Shown in pieces: positions 20,974-30,145 of a stretch of 64,000 bases of DNA. Location: the NCBI GenBank assembly GCA_035566435.1, contig DATMRF010000114.1, positions 23,384-87,383 on the forward strand, in the 5' to 3' direction. The position numbers and the translations under genes were made by a program. Numbering within the stretch: position 1 is the stretch's first letter; every line of letters starts with the position of its first letter. The stretch comes from DATMRF01 sp035566435 (GTDB lineage: Bacteria > Verrucomicrobiota > Verrucomicrobiia > Limisphaerales > UBA8199). Below the pieces are notes generated by a model. It saw only the letters and a program-made list of their open reading frames with translations, was not told the DNA's origin and did no database searches.

Positions 20974-23900
20974 ATGCTGAAAAACAGTTGGGCTTTCGCC
21001 GCCGCCTGTGCCTGGCTTTTTGCGGGCGCCACCCCGCTCTCAGCTGCGTCCGCGCCCCACTGCACCATCGACGGTTGGGACACTGAAAAGGGCCTTCCCC
21101 AAATGTCGGTCATCGCTTTGACCCAAACCCGCGACGGTTATCTTTGGCTGGGCACCGGAGACGGCTTGGCGCGTTTCGATGGCGTGCGATTCAAACGATT
21201 TGAGGAGGAGGAGGCACTCCAGTTGAGCGGCAGCAAAATCGTTCGGCTTTTCGAAGACCGGCGCGGGAACTTGTGGATTGGCACAGATACCGCCGGGGTG
21301 GTGCTGGTGGCGCCGGATGGCAAGGTCACGAACGTCGCGTTGGACGAGGCCGCCAGCGAGGGACCACTGGTGGGCATCTGCGAAGACCAGGTTGGAGGTA
21401 TTTGGCTCCGGTTGGCCCACGGCCACCTCTATTGGTATGTGCAGGGCAAGGCGCACGTGGTCGCCAACGGTTGCCGGGGACTGCTCGCCGAGGACTCAGG
21501 TCTTGTATGGGTGGGGTCTTCCGACGGGCGTTTGATTGGCTTGGGACCGATTTCCAATTCCATTCCCCCGGCAGTCTTCCCGGTGTCCTATGAGGTCCCC
21601 GTCGGCAAACTCGATTTCCTGCTCGCAAGCAAACGTGGTGGCTACTGGCGCCTGGCGAACGGCCGCATCCAAAGGTGGAAGGTGGACTCCCTCCAGCGCG
21701 ACTTCGGTGCCTATCCCTGGAATGTTGGGGTGCCCGTGCTGTCCGCCTGTGAGGATCAGGATGGAAACCTGGTGGTCGGCACCTACGGTGACGGCGTCTA
21801 TTGGATGGACTCGGCAGGCAAGTTCCCTCGGGTCGAGGGCCTGACCAACCGTTTTATCTATTCGCTGCTCATCGATCGCGAGGGCAGCCTCTGGGTGGGC
21901 AGTGACGGCGGCGGCCTGAGCCGGGCTCGGCCCCAAAGCTTTGACGTGGTTGAGGGGACGAGAGGCTCCACGGTCCAATCCGCGTGCGAAGATCCGCTCG
22001 GGGGTTTTTGGATTGGCTACAACAGCGAGCGAATCGATCATTGGAACGGCAATTCGTTCCAAACGTTCACCAACCTTTGGCCCACCGAACTCTATGCCTC
22101 TCCGGGTCTGACTCGATTTTACGCGCGGACGGTTTTCGAGGATCGGAGCCATCAGGTTTGGGCAGGCGGGACGAGTGAAATCACAACCCATCCCCCTTTG
22201 CTCAGGTTGGAGGGAGGACGATTCCGACCGGCCCCTGGCGCCGCAGCTCTCGACCAGGAGGTTTTGGCCGCTTACGAAGATTCTGGTGGAGTGCTTTGGC
22301 TCGGCACGCCGGAGGGGTTGGCGCGGTGGGACGGTCGGGCGTGGAAGCTCTTCACCACGCGGGATGGGCTGTCATCGGACCGCGTCCGTTGCATCGCTGA
22401 GGATACCAAAGGAAACCTCTGGGTCGGTACGGAACGCGGTGGGCTCAATTGTTTGCGGGACGGCAAATTCAGCGTTTTTCGCCAGCGGCCGAAAGACGGC
22501 CTGCCCAGCGATAGCGTTTCCTCCCTTTATGTCGATCAGGAGGGCGTTGTGTGGATCGGTACTTGGAGCGGGCTGGTTCGCTACGATCAGGGCCAGTGGA
22601 CCTGCTACACCACCCGAGAGGGGCTCCTCAGAAATAAGATTGGCTATATTGTCGAGGACGGCCTCGGCTTTCTGTGGATTGGCTCCAAAGCCGGCCTGAT
22701 GCGCATCTCCAAGCGCAGCCTCAACGAATTTAGTCACAACCGCACGCCGGGCGCGTCCATTCCCTGCCGGTTCTTTAGCAAGTCGGACGGCCTGCCCACC
22801 AGCGAGTGCAGCGACGGCTCGCAGCCCGGGGCTCTTCGCGCGCGCGACGGAACGCTGTGCTTCCCCACGATCGGGGGCCTGGTGATCGTCAACCCGGCAA
22901 AGCTTCTGCCTAATACCAACCCGCCCCCGGTCGTGATCGAGGCCGTCAGGATTGATGGCGAACTTCAGCAGAAAGAAACCCTTCGCTCGCCTCCGCCGCA
23001 AACGGTCACCGTGCCTGCGGGCAAGGAGAGCCTGGAAATCGTTTATGCCAGCCTCAACCTTTCCGCCCCGGACAAGGGTTTCTTCAAGTATATCGTCGAA
23101 CCCTACGAAACCACCTGGACTGAGCGTCCGGGCTCCATCCGCTCCGCGCGGTACCCCAAGCTGCCGCATGGGCACTATCGCTTCCACGTCCAGGCCTGCA
23201 ACGAAGATGGTGTCTGGAATGAAACCGGCGCAACGCTGGCCATTACCGTCCTGCCTGCTTTCTATCAGACCTGGTGGTTTCTCACCAGCGCCGGCTTGTG
23301 CCTGCTCGGCATGATCGTCGGGTCCGTGCATTACGTTTCCACCCAAAAACTGCAGCGGCAGGTCGCGGCACTGCGCCAGCAGGAAGCGCTCGAAAAAGAG
23401 CGCGCCCGCATTGCTCGTGACCTCCATGACCAACTCGGGGCCAACCTCACCCAGGTCGCCCTCCTGGGAGAAATGGCGGAAACCGATAAGAACCTTCCGG
23501 CCGAAATCGAAACCCACGCCCGCCAGATTTCAAACACCGCTCGCGAAACCACCCACGCACTGGACGAGATAGTGTGGACCGTGAATCCCTCCAACGACAC
23601 GCTCGACGGCCTCATCAACTACGTGTGCAAGTATGCCCAGGAATACCTCGCCTTGGCCGGCCTGCGCTATCGCCTGGAAGTCCCTGCGCAACTGCCCAGT
23701 GTCCCGATCTCTCCCGAACTCCGCCATAACGTCTTCCTCGCTGCCAAAGAAGCCGTCAACAACGTCGTCAAACATTCAAAGGCCACCTCTGCCTGGCTGC
23801 GGCTTCGCCTTGAACCGGAACGGTTCTTGTTGGAAATCGAGGACAACGGCTGCGGTCTGGGGCCCGACGCAGGGAACAAGGGCCGTAACGGGCTGCGCAA

Positions 23901-24024
23901 CATGCGCAAACGCATGGAGGATGTCGGTGGCAGCTTCGAGACCGGTCCAGGCGCCGAAGGCGGCACGCGTGTTTGCCTCAGCGCCCCGTTCAAGCAGGAC
24001 AGCTCCCAACCGGGCCGGACGTGA
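20974..24024 (+). CDS. Beta-propeller sensor histidine kinase (Reg_prop / Y_Y_Y / HisKA_3)
   Basis: 1016 residues from ATG 20974, chosen because the signal peptide starts there (MLKNSWAFAAACAWLFAG); a TTG at 20932 would only add 14 residues. Residues about 30-650 are repeated propeller strands of the GYLWLGTGDGLARFDG, NLWIGT and WVGSDGGGL kind. A Y_Y_Y domain (about 670-755) leads to one membrane helix and then a HisKA_3 dimerisation domain with phospho-acceptor His818 (IARDLHDQLGANLTQ). A HATPase domain ends the protein (DNGCGLGP, GLRNMRKRM). It should sense a periplasmic ligand, often a glycan in this family, and phosphorylate a NarL/LuxR-type regulator. None is adjacent; the nearest such regulator (31589-32254) has its own kinase. 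Confidence 0.9.
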   Translation: MLKNSWAFAAACAWLFAGATPLSAASAPHCTIDGWDTEKGLPQMSVIALTQTRDGYLWLGTGDGLARFDGVRFKRFEEEEALQLSGSKIVRLFEDRRGNLWIGTDTAGVVLVAPDGKVTNVALDEAASEGPLVGICEDQVGGIWLRLAHGHLYWYVQGKAHVVANGCRGLLAEDSGLVWVGSSDGRLIGLGPISNSIPPAVFPVSYEVPVGKLDFLLASKRGGYWRLANGRIQRWKVDSLQRDFGAYPWNVGVPVLSACEDQDGNLVVGTYGDGVYWMDSAGKFPRVEGLTNRFIYSLLIDREGSLWVGSDGGGLSRARPQSFDVVEGTRGSTVQSACEDPLGGFWIGYNSERIDHWNGNSFQTFTNLWPTELYASPGLTRFYARTVFEDRSHQVWAGGTSEITTHPPLLRLEGGRFRPAPGAAALDQEVLAAYEDSGGVLWLGTPEGLARWDGRAWKLFTTRDGLSSDRVRCIAEDTKGNLWVGTERGGLNCLRDGKFSVFRQRPKDGLPSDSVSSLYVDQEGVVWIGTWSGLVRYDQGQWTCYTTREGLLRNKIGYIVEDGLGFLWIGSKAGLMRISKRSLNEFSHNRTPGASIPCRFFSKSDGLPTSECSDGSQPGALRARDGTLCFPTIGGLVIVNPAKLLPNTNPPPVVIEAVRIDGELQQKETLRSPPPQTVTVPAGKESLEIVYASLNLSAPDKGFFKYIVEPYETTWTERPGSIRSARYPKLPHGHYRFHVQACNEDGVWNETGATLAITVLPAFYQTWWFLTSAGLCLLGMIVGSVHYVSTQKLQRQVAALRQQEALEKERARIARDLHDQLGANLTQVALLGEMAETDKNLPAEIETHARQISNTARETTHALDEIVWTVNPSNDTLDGLINYVCKYAQEYLALAGLRYRLEVPAQLPSVPISPELRHNVFLAAKEAVNNVVKHSKATSAWLRLRLEPERFLLEIEDNGCGLGPDAGNKGRNGLRNMRKRMEDVGGSFETGPGAEGGTRVCLSAPFKQDSSQPGRT

Positions 24025-24084
24025 GCCCGGCGATGCGTCCCATTCCTGCCAGCATTCGCCACTCAATTTTTCCTGAAAAAGCTG

Positions 24085-24112
24085 TTGCGCGGCGCGCATC
24101 TTTTGCTATATT
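24085..24112 (+). promoter_or_regulatory. Candidate promoter of the S10 ribosomal operon
   Basis: TTGCGC (24085-24090) and TATATT (24107-24112) are separated by 16 bp, giving a leader of about 65 nt before rpsJ. No hairpin leader of the E. coli L4-regulated type was obvious. Confidence 0.5.
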
Positions 24113-24181
24113 CCGCGCTCCGTTCCCCTTAGCCGGGAGGCGGTAACGTAGCTAAACCATTAACAGACAATTGTTCTTTGT

Positions 24182-24490
24182 ATGGCTGGACAACGCATTC
24201 GCATTCGACTGAAGGCTTATGACCACCGGGTCATAGACCAATCCGCCCGCGACATTGCCGACACGGTCAAACGCACCGGGGCGCGTGTCGCTGGACCCAT
24301 TCCGCTGCCGACCCGCATCGAGCGTTTCACCGTGCTGCGGTCGCCGCACGCAGACAAGAAATCCCAGGAAACCTTCGAGCAGCGCACACACAAGCGTCTG
24401 ATCGATATCATTGAACCCACCGCCAAGACCGTCGATGAGCTTAAGAAGCTCAACCTCCCGGCCGGCGTTGATATCACGATCAAGATTTGA
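24182..24490 (+). CDS. rpsJ: 30S ribosomal protein S10
   Basis: 102 residues, the usual length. Diagnostic segments are RIRIRLKAYDHRVID, the conserved GPIPLPTRIERFTVLRSPH loop that contacts 16S rRNA in the 30S head, and KKSQETFEQRTHKRLIDI. S10 (NusE) also takes part in antitermination with NusB. It is the first gene of the rpsJ-rplC-rplD-rplW group; the gap to rplC is unusually long at 129 bp. Confidence 0.98.
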   Translation: MAGQRIRIRLKAYDHRVIDQSARDIADTVKRTGARVAGPIPLPTRIERFTVLRSPHADKKSQETFEQRTHKRLIDIIEPTAKTVDELKKLNLPAGVDITIKI

Positions 24491-24619
24491 TTACATGCGT
24501 TCGAAACCGACCAACCAGGACACGAACGCCGCCAGAAGCTTGGCGGTGGACTTGGCGGCTCCGGCTGCTGCCTCCCATCACTTCACCACTCCATCACTCC
24601 ACTTTTCCATCTTTTCGTT

Positions 24620-25315
24620 ATGCCAGTAGGACTTTTAGGAAAGAAATTGGGCCAGACCCGAGTGTATGACGCCAAGGGCGTGATTACACCCGTCACGATC
24701 GTTCTCGCCGGCCCCAACCGCGTCTTGCAGTGCAAAACGCAACAATCCGACGGCTACAATGCCGTGCAGCTTGGGTTCAACGACCAGAAAGAGAAACGCC
24801 TGACCAAGGCGGTCCTCGGCCACATTAAGAAATTCAGCGGCGTCGCCGTCAAACGCATCCGGGAATTTCGGGATTTCTCCAAAGAAGTGAAACCCGGCGA
24901 CGTGCTCGGCGCCACGTTGTTCGCGCCGGGCGATTATGTGGATGCCATTGGCGTCACCAAAGGCCGCGGGTTCGAAGGTGTGGTCGGCCGCCACGGCTTT
25001 CGCGGTGGTGATTCCACCCACGGCGCCAAGGGTTGGCACCGTCGTTCCGGGGCTATCGGCCAGCGCTTGTTCCCCGGCACCGTCATGCGCGGCATGAAGA
25101 TGCCCGGCCACCTCGGCCAGGTCCGCCGCACCGCCCAGAATCTCCAGGTCATACAGGTCCGCGAAACCGAGAATGTGCTGCTCATCAAGGGCGCAATCCC
25201 CGGCTCGAACGGCGATTACGTCGTCATCCGTGAATCCAAGAAACAGCCCAAAGGCTGGCGTCCGCATGCGGAGCGGCCGGAGAACATAAAGAAGACCGAA
25301 GCGAAGAAAAAGTAA
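24620..25315 (+). CDS. rplC: 50S ribosomal protein L3
   Basis: 231 residues. MPVGLLGKKLGQTRVYD is the standard L3 opening. GRGFEGVVGRHGFRGGDSTHGAKGW-type sequence (about residues 115-140), shown here by RGFEGVVGRHGFRGG, is the extension that reaches the peptidyl-transferase centre. The C-terminal Lys/Glu-rich tail is slightly longer than in E. coli. The 129-bp gap before it has catcact/ccactcc near-repeats (24577-24605) and no gene. Confidence 0.98.
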   Translation: MPVGLLGKKLGQTRVYDAKGVITPVTIVLAGPNRVLQCKTQQSDGYNAVQLGFNDQKEKRLTKAVLGHIKKFSGVAVKRIREFRDFSKEVKPGDVLGATLFAPGDYVDAIGVTKGRGFEGVVGRHGFRGGDSTHGAKGWHRRSGAIGQRLFPGTVMRGMKMPGHLGQVRRTAQNLQVIQVRETENVLLIKGAIPGSNGDYVVIRESKKQPKGWRPHAERPENIKKTEAKKK

Positions 25316-25352
25316 CGAGATTTGATTATCCGCGAAATCCGCGGTTAATTCT

Positions 25353-25979
25353 ATGAAGCTTACGATTAAAGATACCAAAGGGAGCAACCAGGGCGAACTG
25401 GAGGTCAAATTCCCGCTCGTCGAAAACGGGAAGGGGACCCAGGCCGTCCATGACGCGGTGGTCGCCTACCAGGCCGCCCAGCGCATGGGCACAGCTTGCA
25501 CCAAGAACGTCGGTGAAGTGGCGGGCACCAACAAGAAGCCCTGGCGGCAGAAGGGCACCGGCCGCGCGCGTGCCGGCTCCTTCCAGTCGCCGTTGTGGCG
25601 CGGGGGTGGCGTGGTGTTCGGCCCGAAACCTCGCGATTTCGCCAAGAAGATTTCGCGCAAAACCCGGCAGCTCGCGTTGCGCAAGGCCCTTTCCGAGCGC
25701 CTGCGCGCCGGCGATGTCGTTCTTGTGGACGACCTGAAACTGGCCTCAGCCAAGACCAAGGAATTCATCGGGATTCTCGCGGCGTTGGACCTCAAGGGAA
25801 CGGCGTTGTTTGTCGCGCAGGCGAACGACAAAAATCTCACGCTGGCTTCGCGCAATGTGTCGCACGTTGCCCTGGCCACCAGCGATTCGCTGAATACTTA
25901 TGATGTCTTGCGCCCGGACAAGCTGGTTTTCACCCGCGGCGCCTTCGAGCAGATCGAGGCCCGGTTGAGCAAGGAATAA
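25353..25979 (+). CDS. rplD: 50S ribosomal protein L4
   Basis: 208 residues of the L4 family. The extended loop has KNVGEVAGTNKKPWRQKGTG and RAGSFQSPLWRGGGVVFGPK, which line the peptide exit tunnel. The C-terminal part (VVLVDDLKLASAKTKEFIGI) is the globular region. In E. coli L4 represses its own operon; whether that holds here cannot be read from the leader. rplW begins after a single base. Confidence 0.98.
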   Translation: MKLTIKDTKGSNQGELEVKFPLVENGKGTQAVHDAVVAYQAAQRMGTACTKNVGEVAGTNKKPWRQKGTGRARAGSFQSPLWRGGGVVFGPKPRDFAKKISRKTRQLALRKALSERLRAGDVVLVDDLKLASAKTKEFIGILAALDLKGTALFVAQANDKNLTLASRNVSHVALATSDSLNTYDVLRPDKLVFTRGAFEQIEARLSKE

Positions 25980-25980
25980 C

Positions 25981-26262
25981 ATGAACACTTTCGAAATCAT
26001 CAAAACCGTGCGCCTGACCGAGAAAGGGACGCGCCAGGGTGACAGCTTTAATCAATACACCGTGGTCGCCGACCCTCGTGCGAACAAGACCCAGATTCGC
26101 CAGGCCGTCCAGGAATTGTTCAAGGTAAAGGTGACGAAGGTGAATACTTTGAACGTGCGGGGCAAATACCGCCGCCAGCGCACCAAGCAGGCTGGTCAGG
26201 CCCCCAGTTGGAAAAAGGCAATCGTCACCCTCAAAGAGGGCCAAAAAATCGTCCTGACCTAG
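25981..26262 (+). CDS. rplW: 50S ribosomal protein L23
   Basis: 93 residues. The N-terminal IKTVRLTEKGTRQGD, then VVADPRANKTQIRQAVQELF and VNTLNVRGKYRR, are characteristic of L23, which sits at the tunnel exit and docks trigger factor and SRP. It starts 1 bp after the rplD stop, so the two are surely cotranscribed. Unlike the usual order, rplB does not follow. The stop codon shares the tetranucleotide CTAG with the stop of the convergent gene on the other strand. Confidence 0.97.
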   Translation: MNTFEIIKTVRLTEKGTRQGDSFNQYTVVADPRANKTQIRQAVQELFKVKVTKVNTLNVRGKYRRQRTKQAGQAPSWKKAIVTLKEGQKIVLT

Positions 26263-27122
26263 ACGGTGGCCAGCACTCCGTGAAGATAGCCGAAGGATTC
26301 GCAGATCCCCGGCATCGGTGCGTCGGCCTTATCCTCGTATTCCAAGGCAACGTCGTAGGAGTATTTGATTTTGAGTAAGGTTTTGAGCACCGCGACGATG
26401 TCGATCACTCCCCGGCCCACCGCGATGGGCTTGCCCTTGGCCGTTGCCTCCGTGACATCCTTCATGTGAAAACTATATAGCCGGCTGGCGCATTCTTCGA
26501 TGATGGGAACCGGGTCCTGGCCGATGCGCACCGTATGGCCGACATCAATGCAAGTGCCCATGTGCGCGTCGCGGTTCTTGATCAATTTCAGGACATCCAG
26601 CGGTGAGGGGTATTTCTTGTCCGTGGGGCCGTGGTTATGGATGGCAATGCGGATGTCGTACTGTTTCGCGAATTTCTCGACCGTGTCCAGCGCGTCGGGA
26701 TCCGGGCTGCACACAATGGTGGGCATGCCAGCCGCTTTGGCGTACTCGAAATAACCCCGGACCTCAGCCTCATCGTTCTTCATGTAAATGACACCCGCGC
26801 CCATCAAGGTAAGGCCGGCGGCTTCGATTCTTCGGCGGGCCTCCTGGCACTCCGCCGGGCTGCTCTTGAGCGGGAGATGCATGTCTTTCAGGCAGATGTA
26901 GCGCACCCCGGCCTCCTTGGTCATGGCGATGGCCTGGTCGAGGCTGAACTTGCGAAGGGTGTAGGAAGCGACTCCCAACTTCAGACCATCGTCCGGAACG
27001 CGCTCGGGCCTGGTGACAGCCGCCCGGAGCGTGCGGGGCATACCGAGCGCGGCCAGCGCAGTGGAGCCCAGGAGGCTGGATTGGAGGAAATGACGGCGGT
27101 TGTGATGGGTAGGGTTTTTCAT
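26259..27122 (-). CDS. Tat-exported sugar phosphate isomerase/epimerase-like TIM-barrel protein
   Basis: 287 residues from ATG 27122. This start is chosen because a twin-arginine signal follows (HHNRRHFLQSSLLGSTALAA); the frame stays open upstream to 27683 but that part overlaps the FnIII gene and has no family resemblance. The mature part is an AP-endonuclease-2/xylose-isomerase-like barrel, with GVASYTLRKFSLDQAI, IAIHNHGPTDKKY, TCIDVGHTVRIGQD and YSFHMKDV supplying likely metal ligands (Glu, His, Asp). Such exported isomerases are abundant in Verrucomicrobiota and Planctomycetes and act on carbohydrate breakdown products; the substrate is unknown. It converges on rplW with overlapping stop codons and no terminator between. 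Confidence 0.85.
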   Translation of the reverse strand: MKNPTHHNRRHFLQSSLLGSTALAALGMPRTLRAAVTRPERVPDDGLKLGVASYTLRKFSLDQAIAMTKEAGVRYICLKDMHLPLKSSPAECQEARRRIEAAGLTLMGAGVIYMKNDEAEVRGYFEYAKAAGMPTIVCSPDPDALDTVEKFAKQYDIRIAIHNHGPTDKKYPSPLDVLKLIKNRDAHMGTCIDVGHTVRIGQDPVPIIEECASRLYSFHMKDVTEATAKGKPIAVGRGVIDIVAVLKTLLKIKYSYDVALEYEDKADAPMPGICESFGYLHGVLATV

Positions 27123-27205
27123 ATCATTGTTCGTTAAACACAGCCCGATTCCAGACGGAAAGAGGTGCTGTGGCAAGACCAAACCGCTCCCAAAACCGCA
27201 CCGCC

Positions 27206-27760
27206 TTAGGGCGAAATTTGGTGCAACCGGTAATACCGCGCCCTGATGGCTGGGACGTTTGGGTCGGTGAATTCGAGCAAAGCGCTTGTGTCGGTCACGA
27301 CGCTGCCGACGCTCGTCCAACTGGACAGGTCGGAGCTTACCTGAACGTCGTACACGTACCCGGGTGGAGCACTGCCGGTTAGCAGGACCTCTCCCGTCTC
27401 GGTGAAAGACAGTTGGAGGCTGACCGGTGCCGCAGGGGTGGAGGGCACAGTATAGCCCACTTCGGCCGAGAACGCGCTTTCCAAACCGGCGGGGTCGTAG
27501 GCGGTCACGGCAAAATAATACGTCATCCCGGCAACCAGGTTCGACACTGTCGCTGTTGTCGCATTCCCCACATCCTCCATAGTCGAATACGATTGGTTTG
27601 CGACGCCCGAGTAGAGCCGGTATCCGGCGATGGCGCCACCACGGCTCGCATCCCAGGCCAGTGCCACTCTGCTTTGCCCCCATGCCGCGAAGGGTAACGA
27701 GGTAATGAACGCGGCGATGAGGCCCAGGCGCCGGAGTTTAGTCAATTGACAAGCAAACAT
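27206..27760 (-). CDS. Secreted fibronectin type III protein
   Basis: 184 residues. The signal peptide is RRLGLIAAFITSLPFAAWGQ. One FnIII domain (about 30-115: VALAWDASRGGAIAGYRLY, TYYFAVTAYDPAGLESAFS) is followed by the terminal domain seen on many secreted proteins of this phylum (YVYDVQVSSDLSSWTSVG, RARYYRL). The FnIII part is clearly related to that of the protein at 34196-35746. It lies 83 bp upstream of the Tat-exported isomerase gene on the same strand, so the two may be cotranscribed. Probably a small extracellular binding protein; no enzyme motif is seen. Confidence 0.8.
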   Translation of the reverse strand: MFACQLTKLRRLGLIAAFITSLPFAAWGQSRVALAWDASRGGAIAGYRLYSGVANQSYSTMEDVGNATTATVSNLVAGMTYYFAVTAYDPAGLESAFSAEVGYTVPSTPAAPVSLQLSFTETGEVLLTGSAPPGYVYDVQVSSDLSSWTSVGSVVTDTSALLEFTDPNVPAIRARYYRLHQISP

Positions 27761-27965
27761 GCACCCAATGCTGACGCGTTGGGCAGATGCGGGCGACTAG
27801 GACATTCCCGGATCGCAATAGGGAATGCCCTGGTACCCCGTCAGGGACGATGGCAATGAGGCAGGGGAGAAACCGGAAGAGGTTTTTTAACTGATTGGTC
27901 AAACACTCCCAAACGCCTCAGAGCGGTTGACGAGCGCGCCCGGTTTCTTCACTTTCTCCGTACGC

Positions 27966-29102
27966 ATGAGTAATGATCTCGAGGTACTTTCGCTGTCCCG
28001 TGCCCCAGCCGACGTGTCGCGCTTTCTGGAAGTCAGCTACCCCATCTATCGGGATGACCCGTACTGGGTCGCGCCGTTATTGATGGACCTAAAGAAAGTA
28101 TTCACGGACGCCAACCCCCTGTTCGAGCACGCTCGGATGCAGCTTTGGGTAGCCCGCCACAATGGGAAGGATGTCGGACGTGTCGCCGGAGTCATCGACG
28201 AGGCTTATAATCGCACGAACCAACCGCCAGCGGCGTTCTTCGGGTTCTTCGAATGCGCCAACGATCCGACGGTCAGCCGGCAGTTATTCGCGACCGTTTT
28301 TGAGTGGGCGCGCCAGGAGGGCCTGGGTCAGGTGCTCGGCCCCATGAACCCCACCACCAATGATGAATGCGGCTTGCTCGTGGATGGCTTCGATTCCTCG
28401 CCGGTTTTCATGATGACCTATAACCCCCGTTATTACACATCCCTGGTCGAGGCAGAAGGTTTCCACAAAGCCAAAGACCTACTGGCCTTCCACATGGATC
28501 TGGCGAAAATTCCGATGGACCGCCTGACCCGGATTGGAAAGAAGGTCAAAGAGCGCCATCCCGGCATGGTCTTCCGGCCGGTCCTGCGCAAAACGTTGAA
28601 GCAGGACATTGCGCGGATAAAGCAAGTCTATAACGCCGCCTGGCAAGATAATTGGGGCTTCGTGCCCATGACGGATGGCGAGGTGGATTTCATGGCGGAA
28701 CGCTTGAAACCACTCCTGATGGAGGGACTCATTTGGCTCGCGGAGGTTGGATCTGAGCCCGTGGCGTTTCTGCTCGCGATGCCGGATTATAACGTCGCGC
28801 TCAAGCCGTTGCAGGGCCGGTTGCTCACACCGCGAATCCTCGGCTTCATTCCCTACCTGCTTGGCTGGAAGCGCCCCACCCGGACCCGGGTGCTCACGCT
28901 CGGCGTCAAAGAAAAGTACCGCTCGAAAGGATTGGAATCCGCGCTCCTCATCGAGGGCCTACGCGTCGGTTTTGAAGCTGGGGTGGTGGAATCCGAGGCC
29001 TCCTGGATCCTCGAAGACAATGTGATGATGTGCCGGATGCTCGAAGCCATCGGCGGGCGCCCGTACAAACGGTACAGGCTCTATGTTAAGGATTTGAAAT
29101 AA
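27966..29102 (+). CDS. GNAT-like acyltransferase, candidate bacterial ceramide synthase (bCerS-like)
   Basis: 378 residues from ATG 27966 (MSNDLEVLSLS). The sequence PIYRDDPYWVAPLLMDLKKV, followed by GPMNPTTNDECGLLVDGF and a C-terminal GNAT-type core (TLGVKEKYRSKGLESALLIE, an acyl-CoA/ACP pyrophosphate-loop-like segment), marks the large GNAT-related family often annotated as N-acetyltransferase or dATP pyrophosphohydrolase. The Caulobacter ceramide synthase bCerS belongs to such a family. The neighbours fit that reading: it converges, with 17 bp between stops, on an SDR reductase and an Spt-like enzyme. In bacteria bCerS N-acylates 3-ketosphinganine before reduction. The family call is firm; the ceramide role is inferred from context. 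Confidence 0.7.
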   Translation: MSNDLEVLSLSRAPADVSRFLEVSYPIYRDDPYWVAPLLMDLKKVFTDANPLFEHARMQLWVARHNGKDVGRVAGVIDEAYNRTNQPPAAFFGFFECANDPTVSRQLFATVFEWARQEGLGQVLGPMNPTTNDECGLLVDGFDSSPVFMMTYNPRYYTSLVEAEGFHKAKDLLAFHMDLAKIPMDRLTRIGKKVKERHPGMVFRPVLRKTLKQDIARIKQVYNAAWQDNWGFVPMTDGEVDFMAERLKPLLMEGLIWLAEVGSEPVAFLLAMPDYNVALKPLQGRLLTPRILGFIPYLLGWKRPTRTRVLTLGVKEKYRSKGLESALLIEGLRVGFEAGVVESEASWILEDNVMMCRMLEAIGGRPYKRYRLYVKDLK

Positions 29103-29119
29103 AAACCCCGACAACGCGC

Positions 29120-30103
29120 TTACAGCCACCTCTCGCCGCGGTACCACTCGAGGCTTTCGGCTATGCCCTGTTGGAGGCTTGTGCCGCAGGTGTACCCCAA
29201 CTCGCGCTGGAGCCGGGAGGCGTCACAGACCCAGCCCGGCGCCCGCAACTCGGCGTACTTTTGCAGGTTTAACAGAGTCGGCTTCCTGGTGAAGCGCGAC
29301 CAGGCTTCAAGTGCAAGGCAGAGCGGCCAAAGCACCGCCGCCGGCAAAGGGCAGGGGAGAGTCCACGCCTCCATCTGTTCAGCAATCTCCGCAGCCATTT
29401 GCCGGCCCGTCGTCAGTTCGCCGCTCGCAACAAAATAGGTTTTCCCGGCTGCGACGGGGTTGTCCAGGCACCTGACAGTCGCCTCAGCAAGGTCGCGGAC
29501 AAAGACCAGGCTCAACATCTGCTTGCTGCTGGGCCGCGGCAATAAGTGATGTTTCACCGCTCTGAACATCGGCAGAAAACCGCTGTCTCGCGGTCCGTAA
29601 ACCGCCGGGGGGCGAAGAATGGTGTACGGCGTGCGGCAGCGGTTGGGGACCTCCAGCTCGCCCGCGAGCTTGCTTTTGCCATATTCGGAAACCGGGTGCG
29701 GAGGATCCTCTTCCTGCGCCGGACGAGACGGTGTGGCCGGGCCGGCGACGGCCAGGCTGGAGATGTGGACTAGTCTCTGAACGCTGGCACCATGGACATT
29801 GACCGCCTCGACCACATTGCGAGTGCCCTGGTGGTTCGTGTCGTAAAACTCTGAACTGCGGGTCGCCCGCGTGCGGCCGGCGCAATGGATGACGTGGGTT
29901 ACATCGGCCAGAGCGTGACGCAGGCTTTCAGGTTCGCCGACGGAGCCAGCGCGTACCTCGGTGGCCGGGAGATGGCTTTGGAGGAAACGCCTGTTGCTGG
30001 TGGGCCGCAGTAAAACCACCGTCGCCAAGCCGCGCGCACGGAGAACATCGAGGATGTGACTGCCGACAAACCCGCTGCCGCCAGTGAGCAAGACTTTCAT
30101 CAT
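29120..30103 (-). CDS. Extended SDR NAD(P)-dependent reductase, candidate ceramide reductase (CerR-like)
   Basis: 327 residues from the ATG-ATG pair at 30103. The Rossmann motif VLLTGGSGFVGSH begins at residue 3. HVIHCAGRTRA, the VSEYGKSKLAGE Tyr-xxx-Lys catalytic pair and ILRPPAVYGPRD complete an extended SDR (epimerase/dehydratase) protein. It lies 42 bp downstream of the Spt-like gene on the same strand, so the two form an operon. In Caulobacter an epimerase-type SDR (CerR) reduces the 3-keto group of the acylated sphingoid intermediate. Alternative roles such as sugar-nucleotide or hopanoid/sterol modification cannot be excluded from sequence alone. Confidence 0.75.
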   Translation of the reverse strand: MMKVLLTGGSGFVGSHILDVLRARGLATVVLLRPTSNRRFLQSHLPATEVRAGSVGEPESLRHALADVTHVIHCAGRTRATRSSEFYDTNHQGTRNVVEAVNVHGASVQRLVHISSLAVAGPATPSRPAQEEDPPHPVSEYGKSKLAGELEVPNRCRTPYTILRPPAVYGPRDSGFLPMFRAVKHHLLPRPSSKQMLSLVFVRDLAEATVRCLDNPVAAGKTYFVASGELTTGRQMAAEIAEQMEAWTLPCPLPAAVLWPLCLALEAWSRFTRKPTLLNLQKYAELRAPGWVCDASRLQRELGYTCGTSLQQGIAESLEWYRGERWL

Positions 30104-30145
30104 GGAGCACTCGGCCGCGCGGGCTGCGGCCGCAGGGGGCAAGGC

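Noticed and set aside
22372..23517. Antisense frame of about 380 codons inside the propeller kinase gene
   Set aside because: No recognisable features; the plus-strand protein has all expected domains.
27123..27683. N-terminal extension of the Tat-exported isomerase
   Set aside because: The frame is open but its composition is Arg/Gly/Cys-rich noise, it overlaps the FnIII gene in another frame, and a textbook twin-arginine signal starts at 27122.
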